Source: Tistrella mobilis
Lineage (GTDB): Bacteria; Pseudomonadota; Alphaproteobacteria; Tistrellales; Tistrellaceae
Direction of reading: 5' to 3'
DNA: 64,000 bases
Assembly: GCF_039634785.1 (NCBI RefSeq)
Contig: NZ_JBBIAB010000012.1
Span: forward strand, 62,001 to 126,000
Of this stretch, positions 17,977 to 27,119 are shown piece after piece (position 1 is the first letter of the stretch; each line of letters begins with the position of its first letter). The notes beneath the pieces were generated by a model. That model made no database searches, had not been told where the DNA came from, and was given only the letters and a program-made list of their open reading frames with translations. The position numbers were made by a program, and so were the translations under genes.

Positions 17977-19368
17977 ATGGCGCTTTCCGTCTACAACACC
18001 CGCACCCGTGCCAAGGAAGCTTTCGAGCCGATCGATCCGGACCATATCCGGATGTATGTCTGCGGCCCCACGGTCTATGACCGCGCGCATATCGGCAATG
18101 CCCGGCCGGTGGTGGTGTTCGACACCCTCTACCGCCTGCTGAAGGCGAGCTATCCGCGCGTCACCTATGTCCGCAACATCACCGATGTCGACGACAAGAT
18201 CATCGTGCGGGCGAAGGAAAGCGGCGAGGCGATCGAGACCCTGACCGCCCGCACCGCGCTGATGTTCCACGAGGATATGGGCGAGCTGAACGCGCTGCCG
18301 CCGTCGATCGAGCCGCGCGCGACCGAGCATATCCCGCAGATGATCGACATGATCCGCCGGCTGATGGCCAAGGATCATGCCTACGAGGCCGAGGGCCATG
18401 TGCTGTTCAGCGTGCCGTCGATGCCCGATTACGGCGGGCTGTCGCGCCGCGATCGGGAAGAGATGGTGGCGGGGGCCCGGGTGGAGGTGGCACCCTACAA
18501 GCGCGATGCCGCCGATTTCGTGCTCTGGAAGCCGAGTGCCGATGATCAGCCCGGCTGGTCCAGCCCCTGGGGCCGCGGCCGTCCGGGCTGGCATATCGAA
18601 TGCTCGGCCATGGCCGAGGCCCATCTGGGCGAGACCTTCGACATCCATGGCGGCGGCCAGGATCTGATCTTCCCGCATCACGAGAACGAGATCGCCCAGA
18701 GCCAGTGCGCCCATGACGGCGCGCTGTTCGTCCGCTACTGGATGCATAACGGCTTCATCAATGTCGACGGCGAGAAGATGTCGAAATCGCTCGGCAACTT
18801 CTTCACCGTCCGCGACCTGCTGGGCCATGTGCCGGGCGAGGCGGTGCGTCTGCTGATGCTCCAGACCCATTACCGCCGGCCGCTGGACTGGACGCAGGAG
18901 GGTATGGAGCGGGCGAAGCAGACGCTCGACCGCTTCTACAACACCCTGCGGCTGATGGACGAGATCGAGCCCGACGGCGATTGCCGCGTCTATCCCGACG
19001 CGGTGCGTGCGGCGCTTGAAGACGACCTCAACACCCCGCTTGCGCTGATGCATCTGCATGAGCTGGTGGGGGAGGCGAACCGCACCACCGATCGGGCCGA
19101 ACGGGCCCGGCTGAAGGCGCAGATCCTGGGGGCGGGGCATGCGCTCGGCCTGCTGCGGCTCGACCCCGAAGCCTGGTTCCGCGGCGGCCCCGCCTCGGGC
19201 GGCGAGACCGGCCCCGACGAGGCCGAGATCGAGCATCTGATCAACGAACGCCTGGCCGCGCGCCGCAACCGCGACTTCGCCACCGCCGACCGGATCCGCG
19301 ACGATCTGAAGGCACGCGGCGTGGTGCTGGAAGACGGGCCCGACGGCACGCGCTGGAAGCGCGGCTGA
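17977..19368 (+). CDS. cysS: Cysteinyl-tRNA synthetase
   Basis: 463 aa. Signature segments: [17 protein letters not shown] (HIGH region with the first zinc Cys), [15 protein letters not shown] (zinc ligands), [19 protein letters not shown], and [11 protein letters not shown] (KMSKS). C-terminal DALR-like domain ends with DGTRWKRG. The ATG at 17977 is preferred over 17953: it follows GAGGA by about nine bases and gives the normal family N-terminus ([10 protein letters not shown]). Confidence 0.95.
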   Translation: MALSVYNTRTRAKEAFEPIDPDHIRMYVCGPTVYDRAHIGNARPVVVFDTLYRLLKASYPRVTYVRNITDVDDKIIVRAKESGEAIETLTARTALMFHEDMGELNALPPSIEPRATEHIPQMIDMIRRLMAKDHAYEAEGHVLFSVPSMPDYGGLSRRDREEMVAGARVEVAPYKRDAADFVLWKPSADDQPGWSSPWGRGRPGWHIECSAMAEAHLGETFDIHGGGQDLIFPHHENEIAQSQCAHDGALFVRYWMHNGFINVDGEKMSKSLGNFFTVRDLLGHVPGEAVRLLMLQTHYRRPLDWTQEGMERAKQTLDRFYNTLRLMDEIEPDGDCRVYPDAVRAALEDDLNTPLALMHLHELVGEANRTTDRAERARLKAQILGAGHALGLLRLDPEAWFRGGPASGGETGPDEAEIEHLINERLAARRNRDFATADRIRDDLKARGVVLEDGPDGTRWKRG

Positions 19369-19488
19369 GGCATTACCCGGCACAATTGATGTGCCGCAGG
19401 TGTGACTTGCGTATTTCCGTTTCGCATCGGCTGGTTCCGGGTGCTAAACATGTCCCGGAACAGCCGATCGACGGAGAATACGACCCCC

Positions 19489-21126
19489 ATGTCCGGTGAG
19501 CGCATCTATCTCTACGACAGCACGCTGCGCGATGGCGCGCAGACCCGTGGCGTTGATTTCACGGCGGCCGACAAGGCCGCGATTGCGCGTGAACTGGACC
19601 GGCTGGGCATTGACTATATTGAAGGCGGCTGGCCGGGCGCCAACCAGACCGACGACGCCTTCTTCGGCGATCTGCCGCGGATGCAGCGGGCGCGGATCTC
19701 GGCCTTCGGCATGACCCGGCGGTCGGGGCGCTCGGCCGAGAACGATCCCGGATTGTCCGCGGTGCTGAACGCGCCGGTCCAGGCGGTGTGTCTGGTGGGC
19801 AAGAGCTGGGATTTCCAGGCGACCGTGGCGCTGGGTGTCGATCTGGACGAGAACCTGCGCATGGTGTCGGACAGCATCGGCCATGCCGCGCGGGTCAAGG
19901 CCGAGGCGATGTTCGATGCCGAACATTTCTTCGACGGCTACAAGGCCAATCCCGACTATGCGCTGGCCTGCGTCAGGGCGGCATATCAGGCCGGCGCCCG
20001 CTGGGTGGTGCTCTGCGACACCAATGGCGGCACGCTGCCGCATGAGATCGAGGACATCGTCTCCCATGTGGCGACGATCGTTCCCGGCGAGCGGCTGGGC
20101 ATCCACTGCCATGACGATACCGGCAATGCCGTCGCCAACAGCCTGGCGGCGGTCCGTGCCGGGGTGCGCCAGATCCAGGGCACGCTGAACGGCCTGGGGG
20201 AGCGCTGCGGTAATGCCAATCTGGTGACCCTGCTGCCGACCCTGATGCTGAAGATGGGCTATACGACCGGGGTCGACGAGGCCGGGCTCGCCCATCTGAC
20301 CAGCGTCAGCCGCGCCTTCGACGAGCGGATGAACCGGGCGCCGAACATTCATGCGCCCTATGTCGGCGCCGCCGCCTTCGCCCATAAGGGCGGGCTGCAT
20401 GCGAGCGCGGTGCTCAAGGATCCGCGCGCCTATGAGCATATCCGCCCGGAACAGGTCGGCAATCAGCGCCATGTCCTGGTCTCGGACCAGGCCGGCCGGG
20501 CCAATCTTCTGGCGCGGCTCGCCGAGATCGGCATCGAGGTCGACCCGTCGGATCCGCGCCTGCCGACCCTGCTGGAGCAGGTGAAGGCCAACGAGCATAT
20601 GGGCTATGCCTATGACGGCGCCGAGGCCAGCCTGGAGCTGCTCGCCCGTCGCGCGCTGGGCGAGGTGCCGGAATATTTCCGCCTGCTGTCCTTCCGGGTG
20701 ATCGACGAGCGCCGCTACAATGCCCGCGGCGAGCTGGTGACCCTGTCGGAAGCGACGATCAAGATCTCGGTCGGCGGGGTGCCGGTGATGGCGGTGGCAG
20801 AGGGCAACGGCCCGGTCAACGCGCTCGACACCGCCCTGCGACGGGCGATCGCCCAGACCTATCAGCCGGTGCGCGACATGCGGCTGGTCGATTACAAGGT
20901 CCGGATCATGTCGGCCCCGGACGGCACCGGCACCGATGCGGTGACCCGGGTGGTGATCGAAAGTGCCGATACCGCCGGCGACCACTGGTCGACGGTCGGC
21001 GTCTCGGCTAACGTCGTCAATGCCTCTTACGAGGCGCTGGCCGACGGCATCACCTGGCGGCTCTATCGCGCCGGGGTATCGGTGCAGGCGGCGGCAGAGG
21101 TTGCGGCGGCCAATAGCGTCGCCTGA
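19489..21126 (+). CDS. cimA: Citramalate synthase (CimA, LeuA-like)
   Basis: 545 aa. HMGL-like TIM barrel at the N-terminus: IYLYDSTLRDGAQTRG, DYIEGGWPGANQTDDAFF, metal-binding HCHDDTGNAVANS and the GTLNGLGERCGNANL loop. C-terminal LeuA dimer/regulatory domain from about residue 415. The family (TIGR00977-like, by recollection) condenses pyruvate and acetyl-CoA to (R)-citramalate, a threonine-independent entry to isoleucine. 2-isopropylmalate synthase is the main alternative, but the GWPGAN segment and short gap pattern favour CimA. Start at 19489 has GGAG upstream; the longer 19402 start adds an unrelated 29 residues. Confidence 0.88.
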   Translation: MSGERIYLYDSTLRDGAQTRGVDFTAADKAAIARELDRLGIDYIEGGWPGANQTDDAFFGDLPRMQRARISAFGMTRRSGRSAENDPGLSAVLNAPVQAVCLVGKSWDFQATVALGVDLDENLRMVSDSIGHAARVKAEAMFDAEHFFDGYKANPDYALACVRAAYQAGARWVVLCDTNGGTLPHEIEDIVSHVATIVPGERLGIHCHDDTGNAVANSLAAVRAGVRQIQGTLNGLGERCGNANLVTLLPTLMLKMGYTTGVDEAGLAHLTSVSRAFDERMNRAPNIHAPYVGAAAFAHKGGLHASAVLKDPRAYEHIRPEQVGNQRHVLVSDQAGRANLLARLAEIGIEVDPSDPRLPTLLEQVKANEHMGYAYDGAEASLELLARRALGEVPEYFRLLSFRVIDERRYNARGELVTLSEATIKISVGGVPVMAVAEGNGPVNALDTALRRAIAQTYQPVRDMRLVDYKVRIMSAPDGTGTDAVTRVVIESADTAGDHWSTVGVSANVVNASYEALADGITWRLYRAGVSVQAAAEVAAANSVA

Positions 21127-21188
21127 GGACCCGATAGCGTCTTTGTCCGGCGGCCGGCTCCCTTCGCAGCAACAAGATATATGAGCGC

Positions 21189-22763
21189 ATGACCGATCAG
21201 TCCGAGCAGCGGCCGCCCAAGGCGGCCGCCACCCGTGGCATTGAAGGTGCCGTCGGCAACCAGGCCGCCATCATACTGGTGAACACCCAGATCGCCGACA
21301 ATATCGGCTCGGCCGCACGGTCGATGCTGAATTTCGGCCTGACCGACATGCGCCTGGTGGCACCGCGCTGCGAATGGCCGAGCGAGCGGGCGCGGGTTCT
21401 GGCCTCGGGCGCCGATGCGGTGCTCGACAACGCCCGGATCTATGCGACGGTGGCGGATGCGGTCGGCGATCTGGATTTCGTGGTCGCCTCCACCGCGCGG
21501 CCGCGCGACATGGTGAAGCCGGTGGCGACACCCGCCGCGGCGGCGGCGCGCATGCGCGGCCATGTCGAGGCCGGCGGCCGGGTCGGCATTCTGTTCGGCC
21601 CCGAGCGCACCGGGCTTGAGAATGACGATGTGGCTCTGGCCGATCTGATCCTGACCGTGCCGCTCAACCCCGCTTTCGCCTCGCTGAACCTTGCCCAGGC
21701 GGTGGCGCTGGTCTCGTATGAATGGTTCACCGCACGCGACGAGACCGTGCCGGTGCAGCTCGATTTCGGCCGCTATGGCCGGGCGAGCAAGCAGGAGATC
21801 GATGCCTTCCTGGAGCATCTGGGCCAGGCGCTCGACTGGTCGGGGGTGGTGCGCAACCGGCAGATGCGGCCGACGATGCTGCGCAATCTGCAGGCCATGT
21901 TCCTGCGCGCCGATCTGACCGGGCAGGAGGTCCGCTCGCTGCGTGGCTTCCTGCACGGGCTGATGATCCGGGGCGCGCGCGACGAGGAACTGGCGGCCTT
22001 TCCGTCCTATCGCCGCCGCCGCGAGGCGCTGGATCAGGCCGAGACCGGCGGCGCCCCGGCCGAGACCGGCGGTCGCCGGTCGTCCCGTCGCCGCCGCCAT
22101 GCCGAAGCCGAGGCGCGCGCCGAGGCCCTGCGTCTGCGCCCGGGCGCCGGCGATGCGCTGATCGTGACCGATCCGCAATATGATTTCATGCCCGGCGGCG
22201 CGCTGGCGGTCGCCGGCGGCGACCAGATCGTGCCGGTGGTCAACCGGATCGGACGGCTGTTCACCGAGGTGGTGCTGACCCAGGACTGGCACCCGGCCGG
22301 CCATGCCTCTTTCGCTTCCAGCCATGCCGGCAAGGCGCCGTTCCAGACCGCGGAGCTTGCCTATGGCACCCAGGTGCTCTGGCCCGACCATTGCGTGCAG
22401 GGCAGCCATGGCGCCAGGCTGCATGACGATCTGGATCTGCCCCATGCCCGGCTGATCATCCGCAAGGGCGACGACGCCACGGTCGACAGCTATTCGGCCT
22501 TCCTCGCCGCCGACCGGCGCAGCGCCACCGGGCTCGACGGCTATCTGCGCTCGCGCAGCGTCAAGCGGGTTTTCGTCTGCGGGCTCGCCACCGATTTCTG
22601 TGTCGCCTGGACGGCGCTCGACGCCCGGGCCGCCGGTTTCGAGGTGGTTCTGGTGGAAGATGCCTGCCGGGCCATCGATACCGACGGCTCGCTGGACCGC
22701 GCACGCGCCGAGATGACGGCGGCCGGTGTGCGCTTCGTATCCGCCGGTGATCTGTTCATCTGA
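21189..22763 (+). CDS. TrmJ-type RNA methyltransferase fused to nicotinamidase PncA
   Basis: 524 aa in one uninterrupted frame. Residues about 23-280 are a SpoU/TrmJ methyltransferase: NIGSAARSMLNFGL (39-51), GILFGPERTGLEN (133-145), VPLNPAFASLNLAQA (157-171), the knotted SAM site used for tRNA position-32 ribose methylation. Residues 281-320 are an Arg/Glu/Ala-rich linker. Residues 321-524 are a full nicotinamidase: Asp328, Lys426, Cys471 as catalytic triad and Asp366, His368, His401 (DWH, WPDH) as metal ligands. No in-frame ATG lies in the linker that would free the second domain. Nicotinamide deamidation feeds PncB and NadE encoded 5-8 kb upstream. I know of no described protein with this pairing. 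Confidence 0.92.
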   Translation: MTDQSEQRPPKAAATRGIEGAVGNQAAIILVNTQIADNIGSAARSMLNFGLTDMRLVAPRCEWPSERARVLASGADAVLDNARIYATVADAVGDLDFVVASTARPRDMVKPVATPAAAAARMRGHVEAGGRVGILFGPERTGLENDDVALADLILTVPLNPAFASLNLAQAVALVSYEWFTARDETVPVQLDFGRYGRASKQEIDAFLEHLGQALDWSGVVRNRQMRPTMLRNLQAMFLRADLTGQEVRSLRGFLHGLMIRGARDEELAAFPSYRRRREALDQAETGGAPAETGGRRSSRRRRHAEAEARAEALRLRPGAGDALIVTDPQYDFMPGGALAVAGGDQIVPVVNRIGRLFTEVVLTQDWHPAGHASFASSHAGKAPFQTAELAYGTQVLWPDHCVQGSHGARLHDDLDLPHARLIIRKGDDATVDSYSAFLAADRRSATGLDGYLRSRSVKRVFVCGLATDFCVAWTALDARAAGFEVVLVEDACRAIDTDGSLDRARAEMTAAGVRFVSAGDLFI

Positions 22764-22795
22764 CCGAGGCCCCCGCAGCATGTCTGTCGGGGGCG

Positions 22796-22824
22796 TTGCA
22801 TCATCTGAAAATGTTATGTTATAT
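22796..22824 (+). promoter_or_regulatory. Promoter of the cobalamin operon with AT-rich dyad
   Basis: TTGCAT (22796-22801), 17 bp, TTATAT (22819-22824): a good sigma70-type promoter 60 bp before the riboswitch. The stretch from 22809 to 22829 (AAATGTTAT then TATATCGTAT) resembles a Zur-type dyad and covers the -10, so a second metal-responsive control is possible but unproven. Confidence 0.5.
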
Positions 22825-22884
22825 CGTATCAATAACCAGGAGGGCGGGATGCTTGACCAGTCATGGGCGGCTCCACTATCGTCA

Positions 22885-23085
22885 TCCGCGACGGTTCCCC
22901 TCGGGGATCAAAAGGGAACGGGGTGCAGGCGGTGATCCGCGTCAGGCCCCGGCTGCCCCCGCAACTGTAGACGGCGAGCTGGCCGTCAGCGATGCCACTG
23001 GTTGCCCGGCATATCGGGGCGCCGGGAAGGCGACGGACCGGCGATGACTCGTGAGCCAGGAGACCTGCCGTCATTCGTGGTCACG
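22885..23085 (+). ncRNA. Cobalamin riboswitch
   Basis: The conserved core is present in order: AAAAGGGAAC then GGTGC at about 22910-22925, the CTGCCCCCGCAACTGTA block at 22953-22969, GCCACTG at 22994-23000, CGGGAAGG near 23023-23030, and the B12 box AGCCAGGAGACCTGCC at 23054-23069. It binds adenosylcobalamin-type ligands and represses downstream expression. An expression-platform hairpin GATCCGGG/CCCGGATC follows at 23118-23145; it lacks a T-run, so control may act on translation or through Rho. Confidence 0.95.
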
Positions 23086-23117
23086 CGCGTGCCCATCGGT
23101 CGGGGTGTATCGATGGC

Positions 23118-23145
23118 GATCCGGGGGGAATGCTCCACCCGGATC
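23118..23145 (+). other. Hairpin downstream of the cobalamin riboswitch
   Basis: Perfect eight-base arms GATCCGGG (23118-23125) and CCCGGATC (23138-23145) with possible extra G-C pairs inside. It lies 33 nt after the riboswitch and 37 nt before the methyltransferase start, the right place for the regulatory switch helix. Confidence 0.5.
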
Positions 23146-23182
23146 CGGCCTGCGGTGACGTGCCACGCAGGTGAGGCCCAAG

Positions 23183-24004
23183 ATGTCCGCCACGCCCCGG
23201 GCTGCCGTGCCATCGGCCGCGGCCAGCTCTCCATTTGCCAGCCCACCATCCGCCCTCTGGGCGGATGCCGATGCCGCCTTCTTCGCCGAACAACTCGCGC
23301 GGTCGGACTATGCCCGCAATCTGGGCGATACGCTTCGTGCGCTTTACGGCGGCCGGCCGCGCAGCCTGATCGATATCGGCGCCGGATCGGGCCTGCTCGG
23401 CCAGGCCGTGATCGCCCGCGGCGGGCGCTGGTGCGCCATCGAACCCAATGCCCATATGCGCGGCCGGCTGGCCGGGCTTGCCGAGGCGCGGCCCGACCTG
23501 TCGATCGAGATCCGCGACGCCGTCTGGCAGGAGCTTGCGCCCGCCGATCCGGCGGCGCCGGCCGATCTGGTGCTCTGCGCCAATATTCCGGGGCCGATCG
23601 GACAGGCCCGGGCGCTGCATGCCCGCACCCGGCCGCTCGGCCGGATGCTCGCCTGGATCGTGCCGGCCCAGGCGGGACCGCGCAGCTGGTGTCTGGCGGG
23701 TTTTCTGCCATCCCATCTTCATGGTGAAGACATCACCCCCGGCGACCGGCTGGCGCTCGACGAGCTGGGGGGCGACCTTGCCCCCGATACGGTCCATCTG
23801 GTGCCCTGGACCTTCCGGGCGCTGTTTCCCGACCGTGCCGCCGCACGCGCGCATATGCTCGACCATCTGGGCCGCCGCGGTCATGCGGTGGACGATCTGG
23901 AGGCGCGGCTCGATCATCATCTCGATCTGGCGCTGGTCGAAGCCGATGGCGGGGTGATCGCCGAGGCGCCCAAGCTCTCCGCCGTCTTCCTCTGGCACGC
24001 CTGA
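23183..24004 (+). CDS. Class I SAM-dependent methyltransferase under riboswitch control
   Basis: 273 aa. SAM motif I is LIDIGAGSGLLGQ (62-74) with the acidic ribose-binding residue in WCAIEPNAHM (motif II). ADLVLCANIPGPIG occupies the motif IV position. The C-terminal third, with VPWTFRALFPD, is not assignable. ATG 23183 has GGTGAGG upstream; GTG 23171 is an alternative. Being first behind the cobalamin riboswitch and before the TonB receptor, it should be expressed only when cobalamin is scarce. Its substrate is unknown; corrinoid salvage or modification is an inference, and a role in a B12-independent bypass is equally possible. Confidence 0.82.
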   Translation: MSATPRAAVPSAAASSPFASPPSALWADADAAFFAEQLARSDYARNLGDTLRALYGGRPRSLIDIGAGSGLLGQAVIARGGRWCAIEPNAHMRGRLAGLAEARPDLSIEIRDAVWQELAPADPAAPADLVLCANIPGPIGQARALHARTRPLGRMLAWIVPAQAGPRSWCLAGFLPSHLHGEDITPGDRLALDELGGDLAPDTVHLVPWTFRALFPDRAAARAHMLDHLGRRGHAVDDLEARLDHHLDLALVEADGGVIAEAPKLSAVFLWHA

Positions 24005-24033
24005 CACCATAAGAAAAACCGGATCATCAGCCC

Positions 24034-26178
24034 ATGCGCATCCCCTCGCTGCGCCGGCCCGCCCTTGGCGTGCTGGCCCTGTCCTGCTCCGTCGCCTGTC
24101 TTCCCGATGCGGCGGAGGCCGACGTCGCCACCGAACTCGACCGCATGCTGATCACCGCCCAGGGCCGCGACGAACCCCGCGCCCGGGCCGCCGGCACCGT
24201 GCAGGTGATCGACACCGCCACCATCCGCCGGTCGTCCGCCCGGTCGGTGACCGATCTGCTGGCGGAAAACGCCGTCGGCTTCTTCAGCGACTGGAGCCCG
24301 GGCCAGACCTCGTTCAACATCCGCGGCGGCGCGACCGACGGCCAGGGCCGCGACTGGCGCAGCCAGGTGACGGTGCTGATGAACGGCCGCCGTGCCGGCA
24401 CCGCCAATCTCTCCAAGCTCTCGCCCGATGATCTGGACCGGATCGAGATCATCCGCGGCCCGGCCTCGGTGATCTATGGCGCCCAGGCGATCGGCGGCGT
24501 GGTCAACCTGGTTACCCGCAGCGGCGCCACCGAGGATCCGGGCAGCGAGATCACCGCCCGGGTCGGTTCCTTCGGCCTGGTCCGCGGCCATGCCGCCAAT
24601 GCCGGCAGCACGGCCGGCTTCGACCATTATGTCGGCATCGGCGGTGGTCTCTCCGACGACTACCACACCCCCGAGGGGCAGCTTGCCAACACCGCCTGGA
24701 AACGCGGCGGCGGTCTGGCAGCGCTTGGTTTCGAGAGTGAGGATGTCGGGCGCATCGACCTGACGCTCCGCACCGACGGTGTCTATGATGCCGGCTTCCG
24801 CGGCTCGCAATGGGATCTGGACAACACCGACGACCGGCGCAACGCCTCGCTCGATCTTGCCTGGGACACCGAATTCGGCGGCGGGCTGGGGCTTTCGGCC
24901 CAGGCCTATGCGGTGCGTGATGTCGACAGCTTTCACTGGGGGTCGGAGCGTCAGCGCAGTGGTGCGCCGGGCTTTTCGGTCGACGACAACCGCCGCCAGC
25001 TCGACGTGCTGGGGCTGAAGCTGGCGCCGCGGCTGGCGGTGGGGGACGATACCGACCTTCTGTTCGGCATCGATGCTGAAACCGCGAAACTGCGCAGCGA
25101 CCGCTTCCGCCAGTCGGTCTCGGGCGGGGCCACCTCTCAGGTGCCGCCCTATGACATCAACCAGGATACCGAGGATTTCGGCGTGTATGGCGAGGGCGTG
25201 CATCGGGCCTTCGACGACGCGCTGACCCTGCGGGCCGGCGCCCGCTGGACCTATGGCCGGGTTTCGACCAGGGCCACCCCCAACCAGCCGCTGCTGGTGG
25301 AGCGCACCGAAAGCTGGGACGATGTCACCTGGAGTGTCGGCGCCGCCTGGGCGGCCTGGCCGACGGTGACCCTCAGGGCCGGCGTCGCCACCGGCTTCCG
25401 CGCGCCGACCGGCACCGAGCTTGGGGCGGACTTCACCGCCGTCGGCGGCGGCCGCACCTTCGGCAATCCGAACCTCGATCCCGAACGCAGCCTGCAATAC
25501 GAAATCGGCGCCGCCCATGCCGATGGGCCGCTGTTCCTGGATCTGGCGCTGTTCCAGAACACCATCACCGACCGGATCACCACCGTCACCACCGGGCCGG
25601 ATGAGCGGACCTATGCCAATTCCGCGGGCGATGCGGTGATCCGCGGCCTGGAGCTGCAGGCGGCCTATGACATCGCCCGGCGCCTGGGCTGGGACGGCTG
25701 GACCCTGATCGCGCGCGGCTCCGGCGTGTGGAATTTCGAGATGCGCGACAAGGGTGCCGATGCGGCCCTGACCGGGCCCTATACCGACAAGCTGCAGCGC
25801 ATGCATGAAACCCAGGCGGCGCTCGGCATCACCACCGGCCAGCCCGGGGTGTGGAGCCTGACCACCACGGCTGTGTTCCGCGGCCCGCTCTATTACGATA
25901 CCGAAGAAAGTCTGGTGGCGGGGGCCGAGCCCGACAGCCGCTATGTCCATCGCAAGGGATCGAGCTGGCTGATGAACCTGCGCGGCGACTGGTTCGTGAC
26001 CGAGACGCTGACGCTGTTCGCCGGCGTCGACAACCTGTTCGATGTGAACGACCACCCGCTGTTCATCGCCACCGACACCGTGCCCTCGCTCGGCGATCCG
26101 GTGTCGTCGAATGGCGGCGGCACCGGCAACAGCCAGGCGGGGCGGGCGGCCTATGTCGGCCTGACCTATCGCTTCTGA
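24034..26178 (+). CDS. btuB: TonB-dependent receptor, probable cobalamin transporter BtuB
   Basis: 714 aa outer-membrane barrel. Signal peptide ending near AEA, plug domain beginning GTVQVIDTATIRR with LLAENAVG and FNIRGGATDGQG, then IEIIRGPASVIYGAQAIGGVVNLVT (classic plug end), and a 22-strand barrel finishing with Tyr-Arg-Phe. Size is a little larger than E. coli BtuB (about 614). The cobalamin call rests on its position behind the riboswitch and before BtuF-C-D. Transport would be TonB-driven. Confidence 0.85.
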   Translation: MRIPSLRRPALGVLALSCSVACLPDAAEADVATELDRMLITAQGRDEPRARAAGTVQVIDTATIRRSSARSVTDLLAENAVGFFSDWSPGQTSFNIRGGATDGQGRDWRSQVTVLMNGRRAGTANLSKLSPDDLDRIEIIRGPASVIYGAQAIGGVVNLVTRSGATEDPGSEITARVGSFGLVRGHAANAGSTAGFDHYVGIGGGLSDDYHTPEGQLANTAWKRGGGLAALGFESEDVGRIDLTLRTDGVYDAGFRGSQWDLDNTDDRRNASLDLAWDTEFGGGLGLSAQAYAVRDVDSFHWGSERQRSGAPGFSVDDNRRQLDVLGLKLAPRLAVGDDTDLLFGIDAETAKLRSDRFRQSVSGGATSQVPPYDINQDTEDFGVYGEGVHRAFDDALTLRAGARWTYGRVSTRATPNQPLLVERTESWDDVTWSVGAAWAAWPTVTLRAGVATGFRAPTGTELGADFTAVGGGRTFGNPNLDPERSLQYEIGAAHADGPLFLDLALFQNTITDRITTVTTGPDERTYANSAGDAVIRGLELQAAYDIARRLGWDGWTLIARGSGVWNFEMRDKGADAALTGPYTDKLQRMHETQAALGITTGQPGVWSLTTTAVFRGPLYYDTEESLVAGAEPDSRYVHRKGSSWLMNLRGDWFVTETLTLFAGVDNLFDVNDHPLFIATDTVPSLGDPVSSNGGGTGNSQAGRAAYVGLTYRF

Positions 26179-26180
26179 CG

Positions 26181-27119
26181 ATGCGGGCCATCGGTCTTCT
26201 GCTGATCCTGTTCACCTGCATCGCCACCGGCCCCGTCGCGGCGGCGGAAGGCTGGCCGCGGCAGGTGACCGATGCGCTGGGGCGCAGGGTGACGATCCCG
26301 GCGCCGCCGCGCCGGATCGTCGCGATCTTTTCCAGCAATGTCGAAATGCTGGCCGCGATCGGCGCCGGGCCCGACATCGTGGCGATCGAGGCCTGGACGC
26401 GCTGGCCGCCGGATCTGGTCGCCCGCACCGCCCGGGTCGGCGGCCGGCTGGGCTTTTCGGTAGAGGCGATCGCGCGGCTCGATGCCGATCTGGTGGTGAT
26501 GACCCCGGCGCGCCAGGCGGCGGCGGGGCTGGTCGATCCGCTGGGCCGGATCGGCATCCCGGCCCTGGTGCTGACCCATGACCGGCTGGCGGATATTCAG
26601 GCCAATATCCGCCGCCTGGGGCGCGCCACCGGGCGCGAGGCGGCCGCGGATGCGGTCGCCGAACGCATGGGCGCCCGGATCGCGCATCTCGGCGCCTGCC
26701 TGGAGGGGCGGCCGCCCGTGCCGGTCTATCTGGAAACCGGCAGTGACGAGCGCGGCGCCGCCTTCACCATCCGCGATGCCACCTATACCGGCGACATCCT
26801 GCGCGCGGCGGGTGGTGTCAGCGTCTTCGCCGGCCGCGACCGGCTGGGGCGGGTGTCGGGAGAGGCGGTCTGGCGGGCCGATCCCGACCGGATCCTGATC
26901 GCCGGCCCACCGGCGCGGGTGCCCGCCCTGATGCAGCGCCCGGGCTGGGAGGGGATCCGTGCGGTCCGCGCCGGCCGGGTCGATGCGGTCAACCGCGCGC
27001 TGCTGCTGATCCCGGGGCCGCGGGTGGTGGAGGGGGCGGAAATGCTGGCCCGGCTGCTCCATCCCGAGGCCTTCACCGCCGGCGGCAGCTGCATCATGGC
27101 GGCGGAGGGCGATCGATGA
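26181..27119 (+). CDS. btuF: Cobalamin ABC transporter substrate-binding protein BtuF
   Basis: 312 aa. Signal peptide cleaved about Ala22, then a class III periplasmic binding fold: QVTDALGRRVTIPAPPRRIVAI, the central helix, and VYLETGSDERGAAFTIRDATYTGDILRAAGG typical of cobalamin/iron-complex binders. Starts 3 bp after the receptor stop, and its own stop overlaps the permease start as ATGA. Delivers the corrinoid from periplasm to BtuC. Ligand identity is inferred from the riboswitch. Confidence 0.88.
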   Translation: MRAIGLLLILFTCIATGPVAAAEGWPRQVTDALGRRVTIPAPPRRIVAIFSSNVEMLAAIGAGPDIVAIEAWTRWPPDLVARTARVGGRLGFSVEAIARLDADLVVMTPARQAAAGLVDPLGRIGIPALVLTHDRLADIQANIRRLGRATGREAAADAVAERMGARIAHLGACLEGRPPVPVYLETGSDERGAAFTIRDATYTGDILRAAGGVSVFAGRDRLGRVSGEAVWRADPDRILIAGPPARVPALMQRPGWEGIRAVRAGRVDAVNRALLLIPGPRVVEGAEMLARLLHPEAFTAGGSCIMAAEGDR

